This document shows, piece by piece, positions 1 to 12,564 of a stretch of 64,000 bases of DNA. Below the pieces are notes generated by a model. The model was not told where the DNA came from, did no database searches, and was given only the letters and a program-made list of their open reading frames with translations. Source of the DNA: Ridgeia piscesae. Taxonomy: Eukaryota; Annelida; Polychaeta; Sabellida; Siboglinidae. The position numbers were made by a program, and so were the translations under genes. The DNA lies in NCBI GenBank assembly GCA_025642075.2, contig JAODUO010000122.1, positions 213,501-277,500 on the forward strand, read 5' to 3'. How positions within the stretch are numbered: position 1 is the stretch's first letter; every line of letters starts with the position of its first letter.

Positions 1-163
1 TTGCTTGATCAATGATCTCAAAAACTATCAACGTCAGGGCAAGCCACTGGGACACATTCACCGGAGTGTCACAGGAATAGTGTCCACAGTTTTTTTATTG
101 TAAATAATAATATTAATAACTGAATTAATTCAAATGGTTACCCATGATTGTTTTGCTTCCTAG

Positions 164-3100
164 GCATCCAGTTTCTCATCGAGTACTTGAGTGGTTTGTC
201 AAGTTTGCAAGAAATTACTCCAGCAAGGTAAGCAAATAATAGTTTCCCGTAAAACAATCGTCAAGGTGTCAATGTTTTCAGATCGTCCCAAAAAATATTT
301 GGCCAAGAACTTCAAATAAAATAAAATTATTAAAAGTAATCAAAACATTTATCAAAACTGGTAATTATCTATTAGTTGTTAGCCATGGCTATGTGTGGAG
401 TTATAAACATAAATTATAAATTTATAAACAGGTGAGTCTTTAAGAAATGTGGTGATTGTTTTTCAGTTTGATTTTGTGGCTGTGGCATGTTAGGAGATGA
501 AATGTGGTGACTGTGTTCCATTAAGGTTTTGTGGCTGTCTCTCTATTTGGAGATGAAATGTCGTGACTGTGTTCCATTAAGGTTTTGTGGCTGTGACATG
601 TTAGGAGATGAAATGTGGTGACTGTGTTCCATTATGATTTTGTGGCTGTGACTGTGACATGTTAGGAGATGAAATGTGGTGACTGTGTTCCATTATGATT
701 TTGTGGCTGTGACTGTGACATGTTAGGAGATGAAATGTGGTGACTGTGTTCCATTATGGTTTTGTGGCTGTGACTGTGACATGTTAGGAGATGAAATGTC
801 GTGACTGTGTTCCATTATGAATTTGTGGCTGTGACATGTTACGAGAAGAAATGTCATGACTGTGTTCCATTATGGTTTTGTGGCTGTGACTGTGACATGT
901 TAGGAGATGAAATGTTGTGACTGTGTTCCATTATGATTTTGTGGCTGTGGCATGTTAGGAGATGAAATGTGGTGACTGTGTTCCATTATGATTTTGTGGC
1001 TGTGACATGTTAGGAGATGAAATGTGGTGACTGTGTTCCATTATGATTTTGTGGCTGTGACATGTTAGGAGATGAAATGTGGTGACTGTGTTCCATTAAA
1101 GTTTTGTGGCTGTGACATGTTAGGAGATGAAATGTGGTGACTGTGTTCCATTATGATTTTGTGGCTGTGGTATGTTAGGAGGTGAAATGTGGTGATTGTG
1201 TTTCAGTATGACTTTGTGGCCGTGGCGTGTGAGACTGAAGAGATGACCGCCGTTGACCAGCAGCAGATCATTCACGCGATCACGGAGAACGGCTGGAGAG
1301 AGGACACATGCATCCGTCATGTGACCAATCGGTCATCTCCGCCTGGGACTCTGACTGATGATATGGGTAGGTTTAATCTTCCCCTGATCCCTTATAGACT
1401 GGTGGCTCCCTTGCTAGATCTCTCCGTCTGTACAATGAGTCTTCGTCACATCTTGTAATCCTTTGCGCCCTTTTCATTTTGTTGTGGACATTTTAAAACT
1501 ACTGCTACACATTGGAGATGGTCCTGTTAGTTTGTAGAGTCAATAAAAGTTTTTTGATTTTATATGAGCTCAGCCCACAATCCGTACTTGGTTCAGGACT
1601 TGCAATTTTTACGAAATCTAATACAGCTATTTGCATCAGTTCACATTAATGTATGCGTAGTACCAGCATAGCAACAGCTTAATACTTCTACAACCTGTGC
1701 TCTGTTTCCATTCAAACCTTCAAGACCCTCCTGGCCTACAAATTATAATGCATGTCTTTTCCTGATTTAGGACATGTTTCAGTTCTATGACACCAGAGTT
1801 ACATCATGTCAGATATTGTGACTAATGAAGGCTGTGTTAAATCTGTTGCAGACAAATATGGAGATGGGAACTTGACGTCAAGTGATGCGTGTGAATTGTT
1901 CAAGGTGACAGGAGTGCCTACCGTTGTCATCATCCACCCAGAAGGTATGTCCGTGACAGAAAGCAGATTAGATTTGTTTAGTCATTACTACATAGGTTTA
2001 ATTTTTCCCGAAATGATTAAGAAATCGAACAGGGTAACAAATTACCTGTCCACCTTATACTGTCATCACTTGTATACAAACTTTAAAAGGAAGTACCCGT
2101 TCCTTGTTTGTTGCCTGATTATCAGGGAATATAGCATCGTTCAGAATATTATTAGTACGTATACTGAAGATAATATACACTTGCCAACTTGTGTTCATTA
2201 AACCTGTAACAATGTTCGTAATTTAAAAGTTTAATGTTCTAGCGGTAAACAAAACTTGTCCAAAACAAGCTTCATTAGCAATATTGCATAGGCGGAGTGA
2301 GTTCACCATTGTACAGTATTTATGTTCGATGATTACGCATTTTCCAATGTGCAACAAAAAAGATTTCCTGTTGTGTTTAAACACTGGCTAATTCCAATTA
2401 GAAAAAATGATTGCTTGTCTTTACAATTGATGTATAGTGAGTGTGGAAATATGTTTGACTGTTTGGCAGACTACATCGCGTGGAAGGGCCGGTACTGCGC
2501 CTTTGACTACCACGCCTTCGAACATTTCCTCCAGTACATCTTCATGATGTCGCTTGGCCAGAATCAGCCCGGGCCTGACCCATGGTCACCCAACCTTGAC
2601 CTCGAGTTGACCGGTAAGTAGCAAAGAACCTTTTCACTATGTTCTTATGAGCTCATAAAACTGATACTTTAATGTGGAGGATACTATTTGATGGATGTGT
2701 GTGTTCCCTCTGTTTTACACTGTGTGATTTATAATTAATATTTCTATTACTTTAACATAATATACATAATTCGCCCCCATGAAAAAATGGAAATTATATT
2801 AGACTAACACAAATATATATGTGCTTTGTAAATAATACTTAATCAAATTAATACAAATTAATACAAATTAATACAAATTAATACAAATTAATACAAATTA
2901 ATACAAAGTAATACAAAGTAATACAAAGTAATGATAATTAATAATAATTACTTAAAATAAAGTATTAGCTAAAAACTGTATCTGTGTACATGTGTCCATT
3001 TGTGTCTCATAGATGTACAGTCGTCGAAGAAGGCGTCAGACACCCAGATGTTGCCGCACCGTCCTATGCGAGGGGCAAGTCAGCGCACCACGGGCACGAG

Positions 3101-3320
3101 TTCTAACCTCGCCACGACAATCCACATCAACTCGGTAGTGACGCGACCAAAGTCGGCGAAGAAGCTCTTCATCAAGACGCACAAGAACAAGGAGAACCAG
3201 ATTAGTGTCAACTTCCGTCCTTTCTCCGCGACCTTTGATGCGAACACCGCCGAGAAACAGCGCACCGCAACACCGCCTCGTCGGATCAAGTCGGGCCGAA
3301 CGATGCCGCGAACGACGTGA
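164..3320 (+). CDS. Thioredoxin/redoxin-fold protein, 3' five exons (5' end outside window)
   Basis: Five exons join with matching phases: 164-227, 1207-1366, 1852-1944, 2470-2613 and 3013-3320 (stop TGA 3318-3320). Every boundary is a GT-AG intron. The first exon reads HPVSHRVLEWFVKFARNY, the next begins YDFVAVACE, and the third and fourth give ELFKVTGVPTVVIIHPEG followed by DYIAWKGR. This order (helix, beta strand, then GVPT with cis-proline, 'hPxG' and 'I.W.G') is the TlpA/redoxin-type thioredoxin pattern. The usual CxxC position appears to read HPVS, so the fold may be redox-inactive. The last exon is a basic, Ser/Thr/Lys-rich tail without a domain I recognise. The first exon needs two bases from an upstream exon not in view. 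Candidate poly(A) signals AATAAA lie at 3968 and 3980. The phase chain makes the gene structure secure; the family call is my inference from the motif order, and I do not recognise the specific protein. Confidence 0.75.
441..1206 (+). repeat. 55/61-bp minisatellite derived from an intron-exon junction
   Basis: About 13 tandem units of 55 bp, some 61 bp through an extra 'actgtg'. Each reads roughly TTTTGTGGCTGTGACATGTT, then AGGAGATGAAATGTGGTGAC, then TGTGTTCCATTATGA. The array runs straight into exon 1207-1366, whose first 40 bases (TATGACTTTGTGGCCGTGGC...) are a diverged copy of the unit. The first unit and the true junction carry 'ttcag' before the exon-like part; inner units carry 'ttccat'. 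The array therefore arose by tandem duplication of an acceptor plus exon start. Confidence 0.92.
2846..2930. repeat. Decanucleotide tandem repeat (ATACAAATTA)
   Basis: About nine head-to-tail copies of ATACAAATTA, with the last copies reading ATACAAAGTA. It lies in the last intron of the redoxin-like gene. No function seen. Confidence 0.9.
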
Positions 3321-5820
3321 ACAGACCGGACACACAGAAAAAGAGAGATATTTTCATATTGTTTACTTCACGTGTGCCACAGAATGCATATTCCTATGTG
3401 ATATTTTCAACCTACAGCTTAAGTATATGTATTTAATTGCATTGTTGTTTTCAGTTGTGATATTTCTTTTAGAATGTGACACACGACGCATGACACACGA
3501 TGCGTGACACACGACGCGTGACATGTGACACGTCTTGCAACATCGCAGTGTGTGCTAACGTTACATAATTTGGAAAAATACACACCTTTTTAATGGTTCA
3601 TACCCATGGTATTGTCTTCATTGGTTAGCATATGTAGCTCACTGGAAATTAAACTTCCAATATTTACCGTAATAACTAAATATATTTGGACACTGTATAT
3701 TTCCGATCACCCAAAAAATCATCAAAAATAATAACTGTTTTTATTGTATGATTTTGGACATCTGCAATTTTACGAGTCACAGTACACAATGACTGTATGT
3801 TTTCAGACAACAGCAGTAGTTTTTTACGCATGTTTTCAAACAGCTGAGAATTGTTTTAATTTTAGGTTTCCAAATACATAAAGTCATTACACATAAATGA
3901 ACCTCATGTTTCGATTTTTATCTGTGTAGTGTATTCACTAACACAAATAATGGCCATATAAGATACCAATAAATCATCCAATAAAATGATGTGAAGATTC
4001 ATCTGCCGGTATTCACTGAATGTGTGATTAAGAAGTGAATTATCAAGATAGTAACATTCTATAAGGATGTCAAACTTAACCAAGTTGAGAAGTTATAAGC
4101 GGAATATTGTAAGCAGTAAGGATATATATTACAAATGTGTAATTTATTAATTTACAGACCTTCTACATGTGATAAGTTTTCTTTTGATGTTAAATGTTTT
4201 GTAATGTATTAGTTTGGTGCTTTATGAATGCCGTCATGTTGCGATATAAGCACTCTGTCAATCATGCCGTCCAATATTTTATTTCCGTTTATGTGATTGC
4301 ACTGATATTGCAGATGTGTATAAATGTCTTTCATAAATTCACAGTTATTTATTAATGTAGATATTGCAGCAAAACCTCAGTAATGCCCAGATTCTACCCA
4401 ATACATAAACCATCATGATTTTACAACTACTGAAGTACATATCTTTTATGACCATTTGCTCATGACCAAATGTGCCAAGGGACCATGCATTATTTTGATT
4501 GTATTTACTCCATTTACACCAAACTCCTTTTTTAAGACTGCGCTGTTGCCTTCTGTGGCAAAAAGACAAGGACTGTTGTGCTATATTTATTTCATGTTGT
4601 CTATATTTATTTCATTGTGGGTAAAACTGTTCTTGTAGTGGAGCTTGAATAAATTATTACTGCATTTTAGATTGTTTTGGTGGTGGGAGAATCACTGACC
4701 AGCACTGTAGCAAGGCAGTGGTTTATTACACATTCTGGCAAGGAAGGAAGTTTTGCAAGATCTGATAATGTTTTCCTCGGAGTGGACTGTTATTTTACAC
4801 TCCATCAAAGTTTATTGAGAAGTTGTTTTGTCTATGGATTTCTCTTAAATGATATGTAGATTAAAGACCTCCACGTTAAATGGAAACCAAAATATAGGCT
4901 GGTTTCTGTTTATATGTACAGTGTGGCTATGTCACTTTGCACTTGGACGGCCAACGGACCATCATTCGGCACATATTACGAATGTCTGGTAAACAATTGC
5001 ACGAATGTCTGGTAAACAAATGTGTTTATTTTTTATTTGGCCATATTACACACAGGACACTTTACTGTTGCTCTGATTTGCTCACCAGGACGCATAATTG
5101 CATTTGGGGTGAACATTTACTTAAGCAGCCAGTTAAATATTCTGAACACCACTAATGTTGAACATTGCTGAGTATAAATTAAACTATTAAACTGGAAAAT
5201 ATGTACTGCACAGTTTTTGCCACGTTTAAGATACAGTACATTACACCTCATATAATACATCTTTTCTAATGTTGTGCAATGTCTTGCTTCAGCGCGTGTT
5301 TGTAAAATATATAATTATTAATATCTGGTGTGTGATCTCTGCTCTATCTTATAGAAACGCATGCGCAGATATCTGCTGCTGACGACAGATAATAAGTGAC
5401 ATTACATACGTATGTGATATATGAATTATTTATGTGTATTGGTTTATACATCTGTTTTGGCTGTAAACTGCATATATGATATAATAAAGTACACAGAAGT
5501 GAAATGTACGTTTGTTGACTTGTAATATTTTTTCACCATGATGTCCAGGTGTTGTTAGATCCAATATATTTTCACAGCCACACATGATGAAAGAGGCACT
5601 GTGCGGTACTTGCAGAACGGAGAGTTCTCTTGAGTTTGGGAATGTCCTTACTGATCCCAGTGCGGATATGTACATTTAAAATTGCTACACCAAGAAATTC
5701 AAAGTCGAAGTCAATGTACATAAGTGTGACTTCATTTATTTGAGTTTGGTAGGAAATAAATAAAGTATATGTTTCGCCAATTGAATGTGAATTAATTTGC
5801 ACTGCAAATTGCACATCATT

Positions 5821-6090
5821 ACTTCTTGAATATTAATGAGGACTGACAAGTGTGGCATTTAAAATTATTTCATTGGTTGTAAATCATTGTAATTTAATTT
5901 AACTTTTTTCGATGTCGAATATGCATACAAAATTAACGATTTGTTGATCTAGATTGATAGGAACTAAACTAAATGCGTAATATATGGCAGCACCAATGCA
6001 GTAGTCTATATATGATATCCAAGTTTGAAAAACTATTAAAAATATACCATGGCTCCGTGCTCATCGAATCATGGCCACATACTAAATGGT
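5821..6090. repeat. Dispersed repeat, related copy at about 45.74-46.0 kb
   Basis: The segment holding GTGTGGCATTTAAAATTATT and later CCATGGCTCCGTGCTCATCG has a diverged collinear counterpart at 45,755-46,010 (GTGTGGCTTTTGAAATTATC and CCGTGGCTTCGTGCTAATCA). The 45.6-kb copy begins with a long hairpin, so this is probably the remnant of a non-autonomous DNA element. Confidence 0.55.
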
Positions 6091-6368
6091 ATGTTCTTAT
6101 GTTATGCCAATGGTTGTTCCACCGTTTCAGCTCACCTTTTTTAATTAATTAATGGTCTTTCAATTGGCCACCATTGAGTATATGAAGGAAATGCTGTGTA
6201 ATTAACCAAAGCAAATGTTTGCATTGAAACAATCCTTAATATAAACGCTAAATAAAAGTAATATTAGTAGAATATAATTTTATTTAACTAAACATATTCT
6301 TCTTTTTAATTGTTCTATTTTTTCTATATAACTAGTCAATTCATGGTCGCACCGCTCCACAGATTAAT

Positions 6369-6496
6369 GGTGCGTGATTGGACGATGGAAAATTGCGATC
6401 CGTTGAATTTGCAGTGCAATCAGTCTATTACTTAGAACCGTCGAACGTGCTTACACATGCACCAGCGGCGTTCATTGGATAATTCACGCCAATCAG
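6369..6496 (+). promoter_or_regulatory. CCAAT boxes upstream of BRK1
   Basis: CCAATCAG at 6489-6496 lies about 40 bases before the BRK1 ATG. Two inverted copies (ATTGG) lie near 6377 and 6475. Spacing and number fit NF-Y-type CCAAT boxes of a TATA-less housekeeping promoter. The transcription start is not determined. Confidence 0.4.
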
Positions 6497-6534
6497 CGTG
6501 AACGAAATAAGTGACTTTTGGCGAGACTTTGAAA

Positions 6535-9500
6535 ATGGCTTCGAAAGGAGATGTGTCGCAAGTTCAACTACAAATTCAACAGGATTGGGCTAACAGAGAG
6601 TACATCGAAGTTATCACGTGTAGTATCAAGAAGATAGCCGATTTCCTCAATTCATTCGGTAAGTTTTGTAGCAGTGACGTGCCCACAAATGGTGCTATTC
6701 TTCCGTCAAGTTAGTGTGTTTATAATTATTGCGACATCCTGTCCGAGTGTGACACCCACTGGCACTGCCACTGGCGAAGAGACCTGTCACGTCAGTTACG
6801 AAGTGACCAACATTGACAGCAGTGTTACACTGACTCATGCCACTCAGAAACACAACTTTGATACAGTTCTGATTGTTTCCAAATTCCAACGATCGGCAAT
6901 ATTCTTTTCGCCAAGCCGACCTTTCTATCGCCTAGCCCTAGGCGTAGCCCGGCCCCTAAGGCTAGGGCTAGGCGGACTGCTTGTCCTCCTCGGTGTTTTT
7001 TACGTCCCAAATTAAGATGGGACAAACATTAACGCGATTTCTGAGTCAAAAGGAATACAGAGGTCTCAGTGGTGAGAGCCAGGTTGTTGCACCATTGAAT
7101 ACCATGCATGTCAGGTGCAGGTTTTGCACTCAGATCGCTGACATGCCAGGGGTGTGTGTGATGTCCAGCGACTACACTATAGTATCGCACTCTCACCGGT
7201 ACACAGTACTACACACCTCAGTCACCACAGTCAGACGCTTGTAGTGCCTAAGTCATTTACTGTGCATTTCAGAATCATACTCTTATGAACATAATTTATT
7301 GTTCTTCAGATGTGTCCTGTCGGTCAAGGTTAGCAACACTTAATGAACGACTCACATCACTGGAGCGGCGGGTTGAATACATCGAAGCACGGGTATGCTA
7401 AATGCTATACTTCCTAGTTCCTGCAATCACAAATCGTGTTGTCATTTAAGAGTTAAAATCAATATTTATACTGTAAATGACGAGGAGCAATGTAACTTCA
7501 TCCATATATGGGAAGAGGAAGCAATATATACCATGAAGAACTTTAATTATGCAAATTTTAATGTGGGGCATATTTGTCGGGTAGTGATATAAGTTGCTTT
7601 TTGAAAACATTCTATGGAAAATTTAGTTGTGTTTATTTTTACTATGTACACTTCTATCTGTATATAATTCATGGTATATGGTATTATTGTCATTTATGAT
7701 TTATAAGGCCAATATTTCTTATGTCATCAATGTTCCTGCTGTGGTATGAAGACTGATTTGCCTTATCTCTTTAGAGTCAATATGACTATTGTCGCATGGA
7801 CATATATTGATATATACTGTTCAGAGATGGAGTGAGTACAATACAAATGCACTCGAGTACGAGTACGATTACTTTGAACATGCATGAGTACGAGTACTCA
7901 GAAAACAAATGTACTTGAATACGATTACTTTACAATATACTCGAGTACGATTACTTTAGAATGTAATCATGATTACTTTAATGAATATCCCGTTTCTAAC
8001 ATAAAGGCGACTTTCATGGAATCCCCAGGTGACATTCTTGTTCTGTTGTTGTGTCACTAATGTTCTAACTGATTACTGCTATCCACTATCCAGGTGTTAT
8101 TATTATTATTAATTAGACCACTTTCTCAGGTATTGAATGAATCATTTAATGCTGGATTAATAATTTAATTTATGGTTTCTGAATCAAATACAAATAGGAG
8201 GCATTTAGGAATTTCATATACACATGATCAAATACATTACAATAACAACACTTCAAAACCAGGGGGGCATATTCAAAAGAGTATCCAATTCAAATATGTA
8301 GTATATCAGATGAGTCCAGACATGGGGTCAAATACATTTGTATTTGAAAGTATTTAAATACTTTTTTTAAGTATTTATATTTGATGTTTAGGAATTAAAA
8401 GTATTTGTATTTAAATGCTTTCCTAAAGTATTTGACTACTACATACATTGTCAGTATCAACATTTCTTTTTCACTGTCACATGTAATACCTGCCAAACTG
8501 ATTACCTTAATGCACTGCAACTTCACCCAACAGTGCTAATTACTGATGAAGACACTTAACAGCAGGCTTCCCCCATGGGCCTGCAGTGACCACAACTTGT
8601 GTTTGCTCAGAGCCAGAGGATGGATTAGCACCTAACAGTGACCATAGGTCAAATCCCCTTTTGTTTTTTAGTCAGACTTCAATTTGGCACCAGGTTATTC
8701 TGGTTTCCTGGTTGACTTTGAAGTTGAGCCTTCCTCACAACAGTCTAGCAATGATTAGCAGTGTCTCTTCTAAGGGCAACATAGGCATTATATTATTATG
8801 GACCTCCTGGCTTAATATACAAACAATATATTTTGACCTATACCTCTTTCAGTCAGTTGTCACTGTGATGCAGTTAGCAATAACAATACTCCCTAGCACT
8901 GGTCTGCCTGTCATCATATGAGCAAAACACTAATTATGCTTATAAACTAAATGTCCTAATATATGTGTTGCTTTTCTTTTACCTACATAGTAATACAAAA
9001 TGAAAAGTATTTGAAAATATATGAAAAGGTATTTGAAAATATATGAAAAGGTATTTGAAATACTTTTCAATGTATTTGAATTTTAATACATTTATATTTA
9101 AAAGGTATTTGTAATTGTATTTGTAATCCCTCAAGAATATTTGTATTAAATACATTTCAGTGTATTTGACCCCATGTCTGGATGAGACAAACACAGAATA
9201 GTTGTGGATTTAGACAGGTTTACAGTTTGCACTTAATTAAACATAATAGACAGGGATTTAGCAGCTAATCACCCAGACCCAGTCAGGATTCTGGATGTTG
9301 GAAATATGACCAGTCATTCACACCATACTGACAGAGCAAACAGTACAGGTGGGGCTGTGGCCTGGCTTCTAAACTTACAAACCAAGATGTTAGGGGATGC
9401 TTATGTCCTACAGTACTTCCCAGGGACTGTCACAATATAACTTGGCTTCTCTGGGAAGAGAAGGTATTAATTAGGGACATCTGACTGAATATTTACTGAA

Positions 9501-9863
9501 ATGCTCAACAGTAATAGAAAATGAATACCTCGATTATTATTACAGTTATTATATTACTTCTAATATTGCCATTTTTATCTGTCTAATATAATATATTATT
9601 TGCTTGCAACAGTTCATATGAAAAAAATGTAATCGTGAGAAGTAATCGTGAGTACGATTACTTTGGTAATGTATTCGAGTACGATTACTTTCCTTCGTAC
9701 TCGAGTACGAGTACTCAAAAAGTACTCGTACTCAAGTACGAGTACGATTATTCCATCTCTGAATTACTGTTATACAATGGCTTCACATATTTCTTTATTT
9801 CATTATCTCATTGGATAAAATTCTTTTGTTTCCCAGGTGACAAAAGGAGAGACGCTATCATGA
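6535..9863 (+). CDS. BRK1: BRK1 (BRICK1/HSPC300), WAVE regulatory complex subunit, complete
   Basis: Three exons join in phase: 6535-6658, 7310-7392 and 9837-9863 (stop TGA 9861-9863), encoding 77 residues against 75 in human. The protein contains the near-invariant family blocks [48 protein letters not shown] and the ending [11 protein letters not shown]1 is a small coiled-coil protein that trimerises with WAVE and ABI inside the cytoplasmic WAVE complex and supports Arp2/3-dependent actin assembly. The ATG at 6535 is chosen because the conserved core follows after about 16 variable residues, as in other animals. The first intron is 651 bp. The 2.4-kb second intron is mostly a nested pair of hAT elements. 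The last exon carries only eight codons, so no single ORF covers the gene. Identification is very secure. Confidence 0.97.
7822..9761. mobile_element. hAT-type DNA element (outer, in BRK1 intron 2)
   Basis: The left end reads CAGAGATGGAGTGAGTAC and the right end inverts to CAGAGATGGAATAATCGTAC. Both ends are followed by arrays of GAGTACGAGTACGATTACTT. Flanks share TACTGTT on both sides (7815-7821 and 9765-9771), close to an 8-bp hAT target duplication but with two extra bases at the right end. No transposase seen, so it is non-autonomous. It is interrupted by a second element. Confidence 0.7.
8317..9180. mobile_element. hAT-type non-autonomous element (inner, nested)
   Basis: Terminal inverted repeats are perfect for 19 bases, CAGACATGGGGTCAAATAC, and continue with ATTTGTATTTGAAAGTATTT-like sequence. 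An 8-bp target duplication with one mismatch flanks it: GATGAGTC at 8309-8316 and GATGAGAC at 9181-9188. The 864-bp body has no transposase. A related end occurs at 53.6 kb. Confidence 0.85.
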
Positions 9864-10237
9864 AGAGCATAACTGATGTGGTTCAGCTGTGCCATGGGTG
9901 TTATGACTACTGCTGTCAGTGCTGTTTCTATCACAGCGTCGTTCATGTCACTACTTACCAATGTAATGTCCGACAGCGAGGTAACTTGCCAAGTCGGTGT
10001 GCAATAACATGTACATAATTATATGATTAGAGTAGACTGTAAATAGCATGTGATGGTTGATATACCGTACTCGTCCTGTTAAACATACATGTCCAGAGTA
10101 GCGAACACCCTTTTCAGCAGTGTTTGATTGAATCTTATCATATCCATTATTTATTGTACTTAATTATATATTACCCAATGACATAAGAAAGTTCCATGTG
10201 CATCTGTAGCCTTTGCAATATTATCATCATGAGGATG

Positions 10238-10243
10238 AATAAA
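10238..10243 (+). terminator. Candidate poly(A) signal of BRK1
   Basis: AATAAA about 375 bases after the BRK1 stop. Another AATAAA-like motif lies near 10,379. Not proven to be used. Confidence 0.35.
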
Positions 10244-10263
10244 TAATTTCCAGTCAAACTGCA

Positions 10264-11689
10264 GTGACAAGAACCATGTAAAAACGGTAAACCTACACCA
10301 GTGGTTGGTGCAAACATTTTGTAATTGTCAAAGAACCCTATTTGAGTACTTTTTCTTAATTAAGTGTACTGTGTGCATAATAAAACGATTATGATGTTAT
10401 CGTGCTTAGATAGTTTATGTATAATATTGCGATGAATATAATGTTATCATGTTTAGATGGCTTATGTATAATATTGTGTTTGAAGTCGTTTTACAAACGC
10501 AGTTTTATGCAGTAAAGTTAGTTTTCTGTCTGGCATCTTGCGTGTAGGTTTATGCTTAAAATGAACTTTTGTATGAGTTGCCTGTTTTCTTTTACAGATG
10601 GTTTAGCTTTGGTATCCTTGTAAGCCAGGAGCAGAGCTGGGGTTAATTTCATTTCCCGCTCCAATTCATTGCAGTTCCTTTTATTCAGTTCCAATTCAAT
10701 TTCTTTGTATTCATTTTTTGTCAGTTCCTGTTCAATTGTTTTCAATTCAATTTTTTCAATTCCAATTCCTTCTGTAATCATTAAATTCCCGCTCCAATTC
10801 ACATAACAAAAGTTAACCATAAAAGTATATGATTAATGTGCGTTATACAATGTGTTATTGTAATTTTGTTGAAACACTAGATCAGTACATTAAAATGGCT
10901 TTGACTCACTGACATGTATAATTATGTGGACAGTAACGTTATTTGTGAAATATTCATTGTAAGTGTTTTTAACTAAAGAACAGCTGAACGTGTTGCTTTA
11001 TAGCATGAGTGCTACGTTTAATTTATGGAATAATTACTAAAAAGTGACATGTAATTTTTAAAGAAGTCTTACTATAAAAATTGTATGGATTTATATTTAA
11101 CAGACTGGACGGTGCAAATGATGTGTTGTGTACATGTGTATGTTTTATTGACAACTGTTGAAAGATGTAATGTACAATAAATGAATCAGTACCGGGTAAT
11201 CTTGATAATTCTATGTCGGCTGGTCACCGTGTGCCGTTAGCTCCCGTATCTCGGAATACGTTTACGATCTATTTTCTAGTTTGGTTTATTCGTACCTTAG
11301 TTCACTGCTACTATGCATGCGAAATATTTATTTGACTGGATCGTTTTGAAGGCCCCAAAACTGGATAAAAACGACTAGGCAGTGACTACGATTCAGTAAC
11401 ACATTCACCGAAACACATTCAGAATTAGAGATCTTAGCAGATCACAATACCAGTTACATAAAAGTGAGTGTCCTTGCCCTTGGATCATTTAGGGACGTGT
11501 TGCGCAACTCGAACTAATAAATGCAGTTTTACTCCGAAAAAACGTCAATTGTCAAGAATATATCTACCCAAATATCCCCCTGTTTGCCACAGTAAAAAAT
11601 ATGCAAAACCTCCGTCAAAATGATCATAAATTGCACGGCGATAAACCATGTCAATTATATCAACATGTAAATCACAAGATAAATTTAAC
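10264..11689. other. Intergenic, no gene seen
   Basis: Positions 10,630-10,805 are a low-complexity block of TTCAATTCCAATTC-like words that begins with CAGAGCTGGGGTTAATTTC. It may be one end of a decayed hAT-like element; no second end was found. The minus-strand ORF across it is low complexity. The rest shows nothing recognisable. Confidence 0.5.
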
Positions 11690-12430
11690 ATTGTATTAAT
11701 AATTCTTCTAAATGTCAACCCCGGAACTCGGCTGCTTCCGTTTAATGGCGCAGTTTATGAACAAAGATGGCGGCGCACGGCAACCAGCGTGACGTAACTA
11801 ACAAGAAACGCCGTCACCTTTAGATACGCGCAAACGTTGACCACGGGAACGCTTCTGGATCAGTTAGGAAAATGCACATAAACCATGACATATATCAGAA
11901 GAACCAATTCCAGTACAGACCTACTAGCAATTTGGTAAATTGGGTATTACAGTTTTATTAACCACGGTGTATGATGGCAGGGCACTTCTACTAACAAGCT
12001 GTATTATTTATTAAATAAATAGGGACCATTAATACCGAAGTCGAAGACATGCCATGCAAAACATTTTCATCATAACGCGATGACAGTAGGGCCTAACATC
12101 ATCATACGTCAAGGGTGGTGACTGTCGACCATTACCCCTGGCAGATGTTATAGGCTTAATCAAATTTAATTTCGCCGTACCGCCCGAGAGCACAGCGCAG
12201 ACGTCCATTAAACCCAGTAGGCCTGTATCGTCTCCTTCGCCATTTCCAACCAGCCGCTAAACGGTTTCGTTGACAGCTACGTTTTCCCAAAACCATCGAA
12301 ACTTGCCGCAAGCGATATTACTGGCTCAGCATATCTTCGTAGGGCGGTCTACCAAGGCGTACGTATTGAGACAAACGTAATCAGCAACGCTCTCTCCCGT
12401 ACGGGCCTAGGATTCCACCAGCAAACCTAT
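11690..12430 (+). mobile_element. LTR of a Ty3/gypsy-type element (5' LTR)
   Basis: This stretch matches 38,243-39,060 in the same orientation, including GTCAACCCCGGAACTC, CGTTTAATGGCGCAGTTTATGA and GGCCTAGGATTC(C/T)ACCAGCAAACCTA. Here it is followed by gag-pol coding sequence; at 38 kb it stands alone. The 5' boundary is uncertain because similarity fades gradually. A 50-base segment present in the 38-kb copy is missing here. Confidence 0.75.
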
Positions 12431-12564
12431 CTGCGTCGTTCTCTTGTGATTTGATAACACAAACATAACAAATTGCGACGAGGATGGGATTGGAAGGACT
12501 CGTCAATCCACTTGCGCATGTCCGTGTGACAAACAGTCATGCTTTGACAAGTGTGCGTTGACGT

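Larger units (their letters stand above)
3321..6534. other. Intergenic: 3' UTR of the redoxin-like gene and spacer
   Basis: No further gene recognised. The stretch begins with the likely 3' UTR and contains a small tandem repeat of GACACACGACGCGTG-like units at 3475-3525, several AATAAA motifs (3968, 3980, 4648), and a direct repeat of CGAATGTCTGGTAAACAA at 4977-5020. The short ORFs here have no coding signature. Confidence 0.6.

Noticed and set aside
6928..6976. GC-rich inverted motif CGCCTAGCCCTAGGCG ... CTAGGGCTAGGCGG
   Set aside because: A hairpin in BRK1 intron 1, but it is short, lacks target duplications and no second copy was seen.
10518..10820. 100-codon minus ORF rich in Glu/Leu/Lys
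   Set aside because: Made of TTCAATTCCAATTC-type repeats; looks like a coiled coil only because of the repeat.
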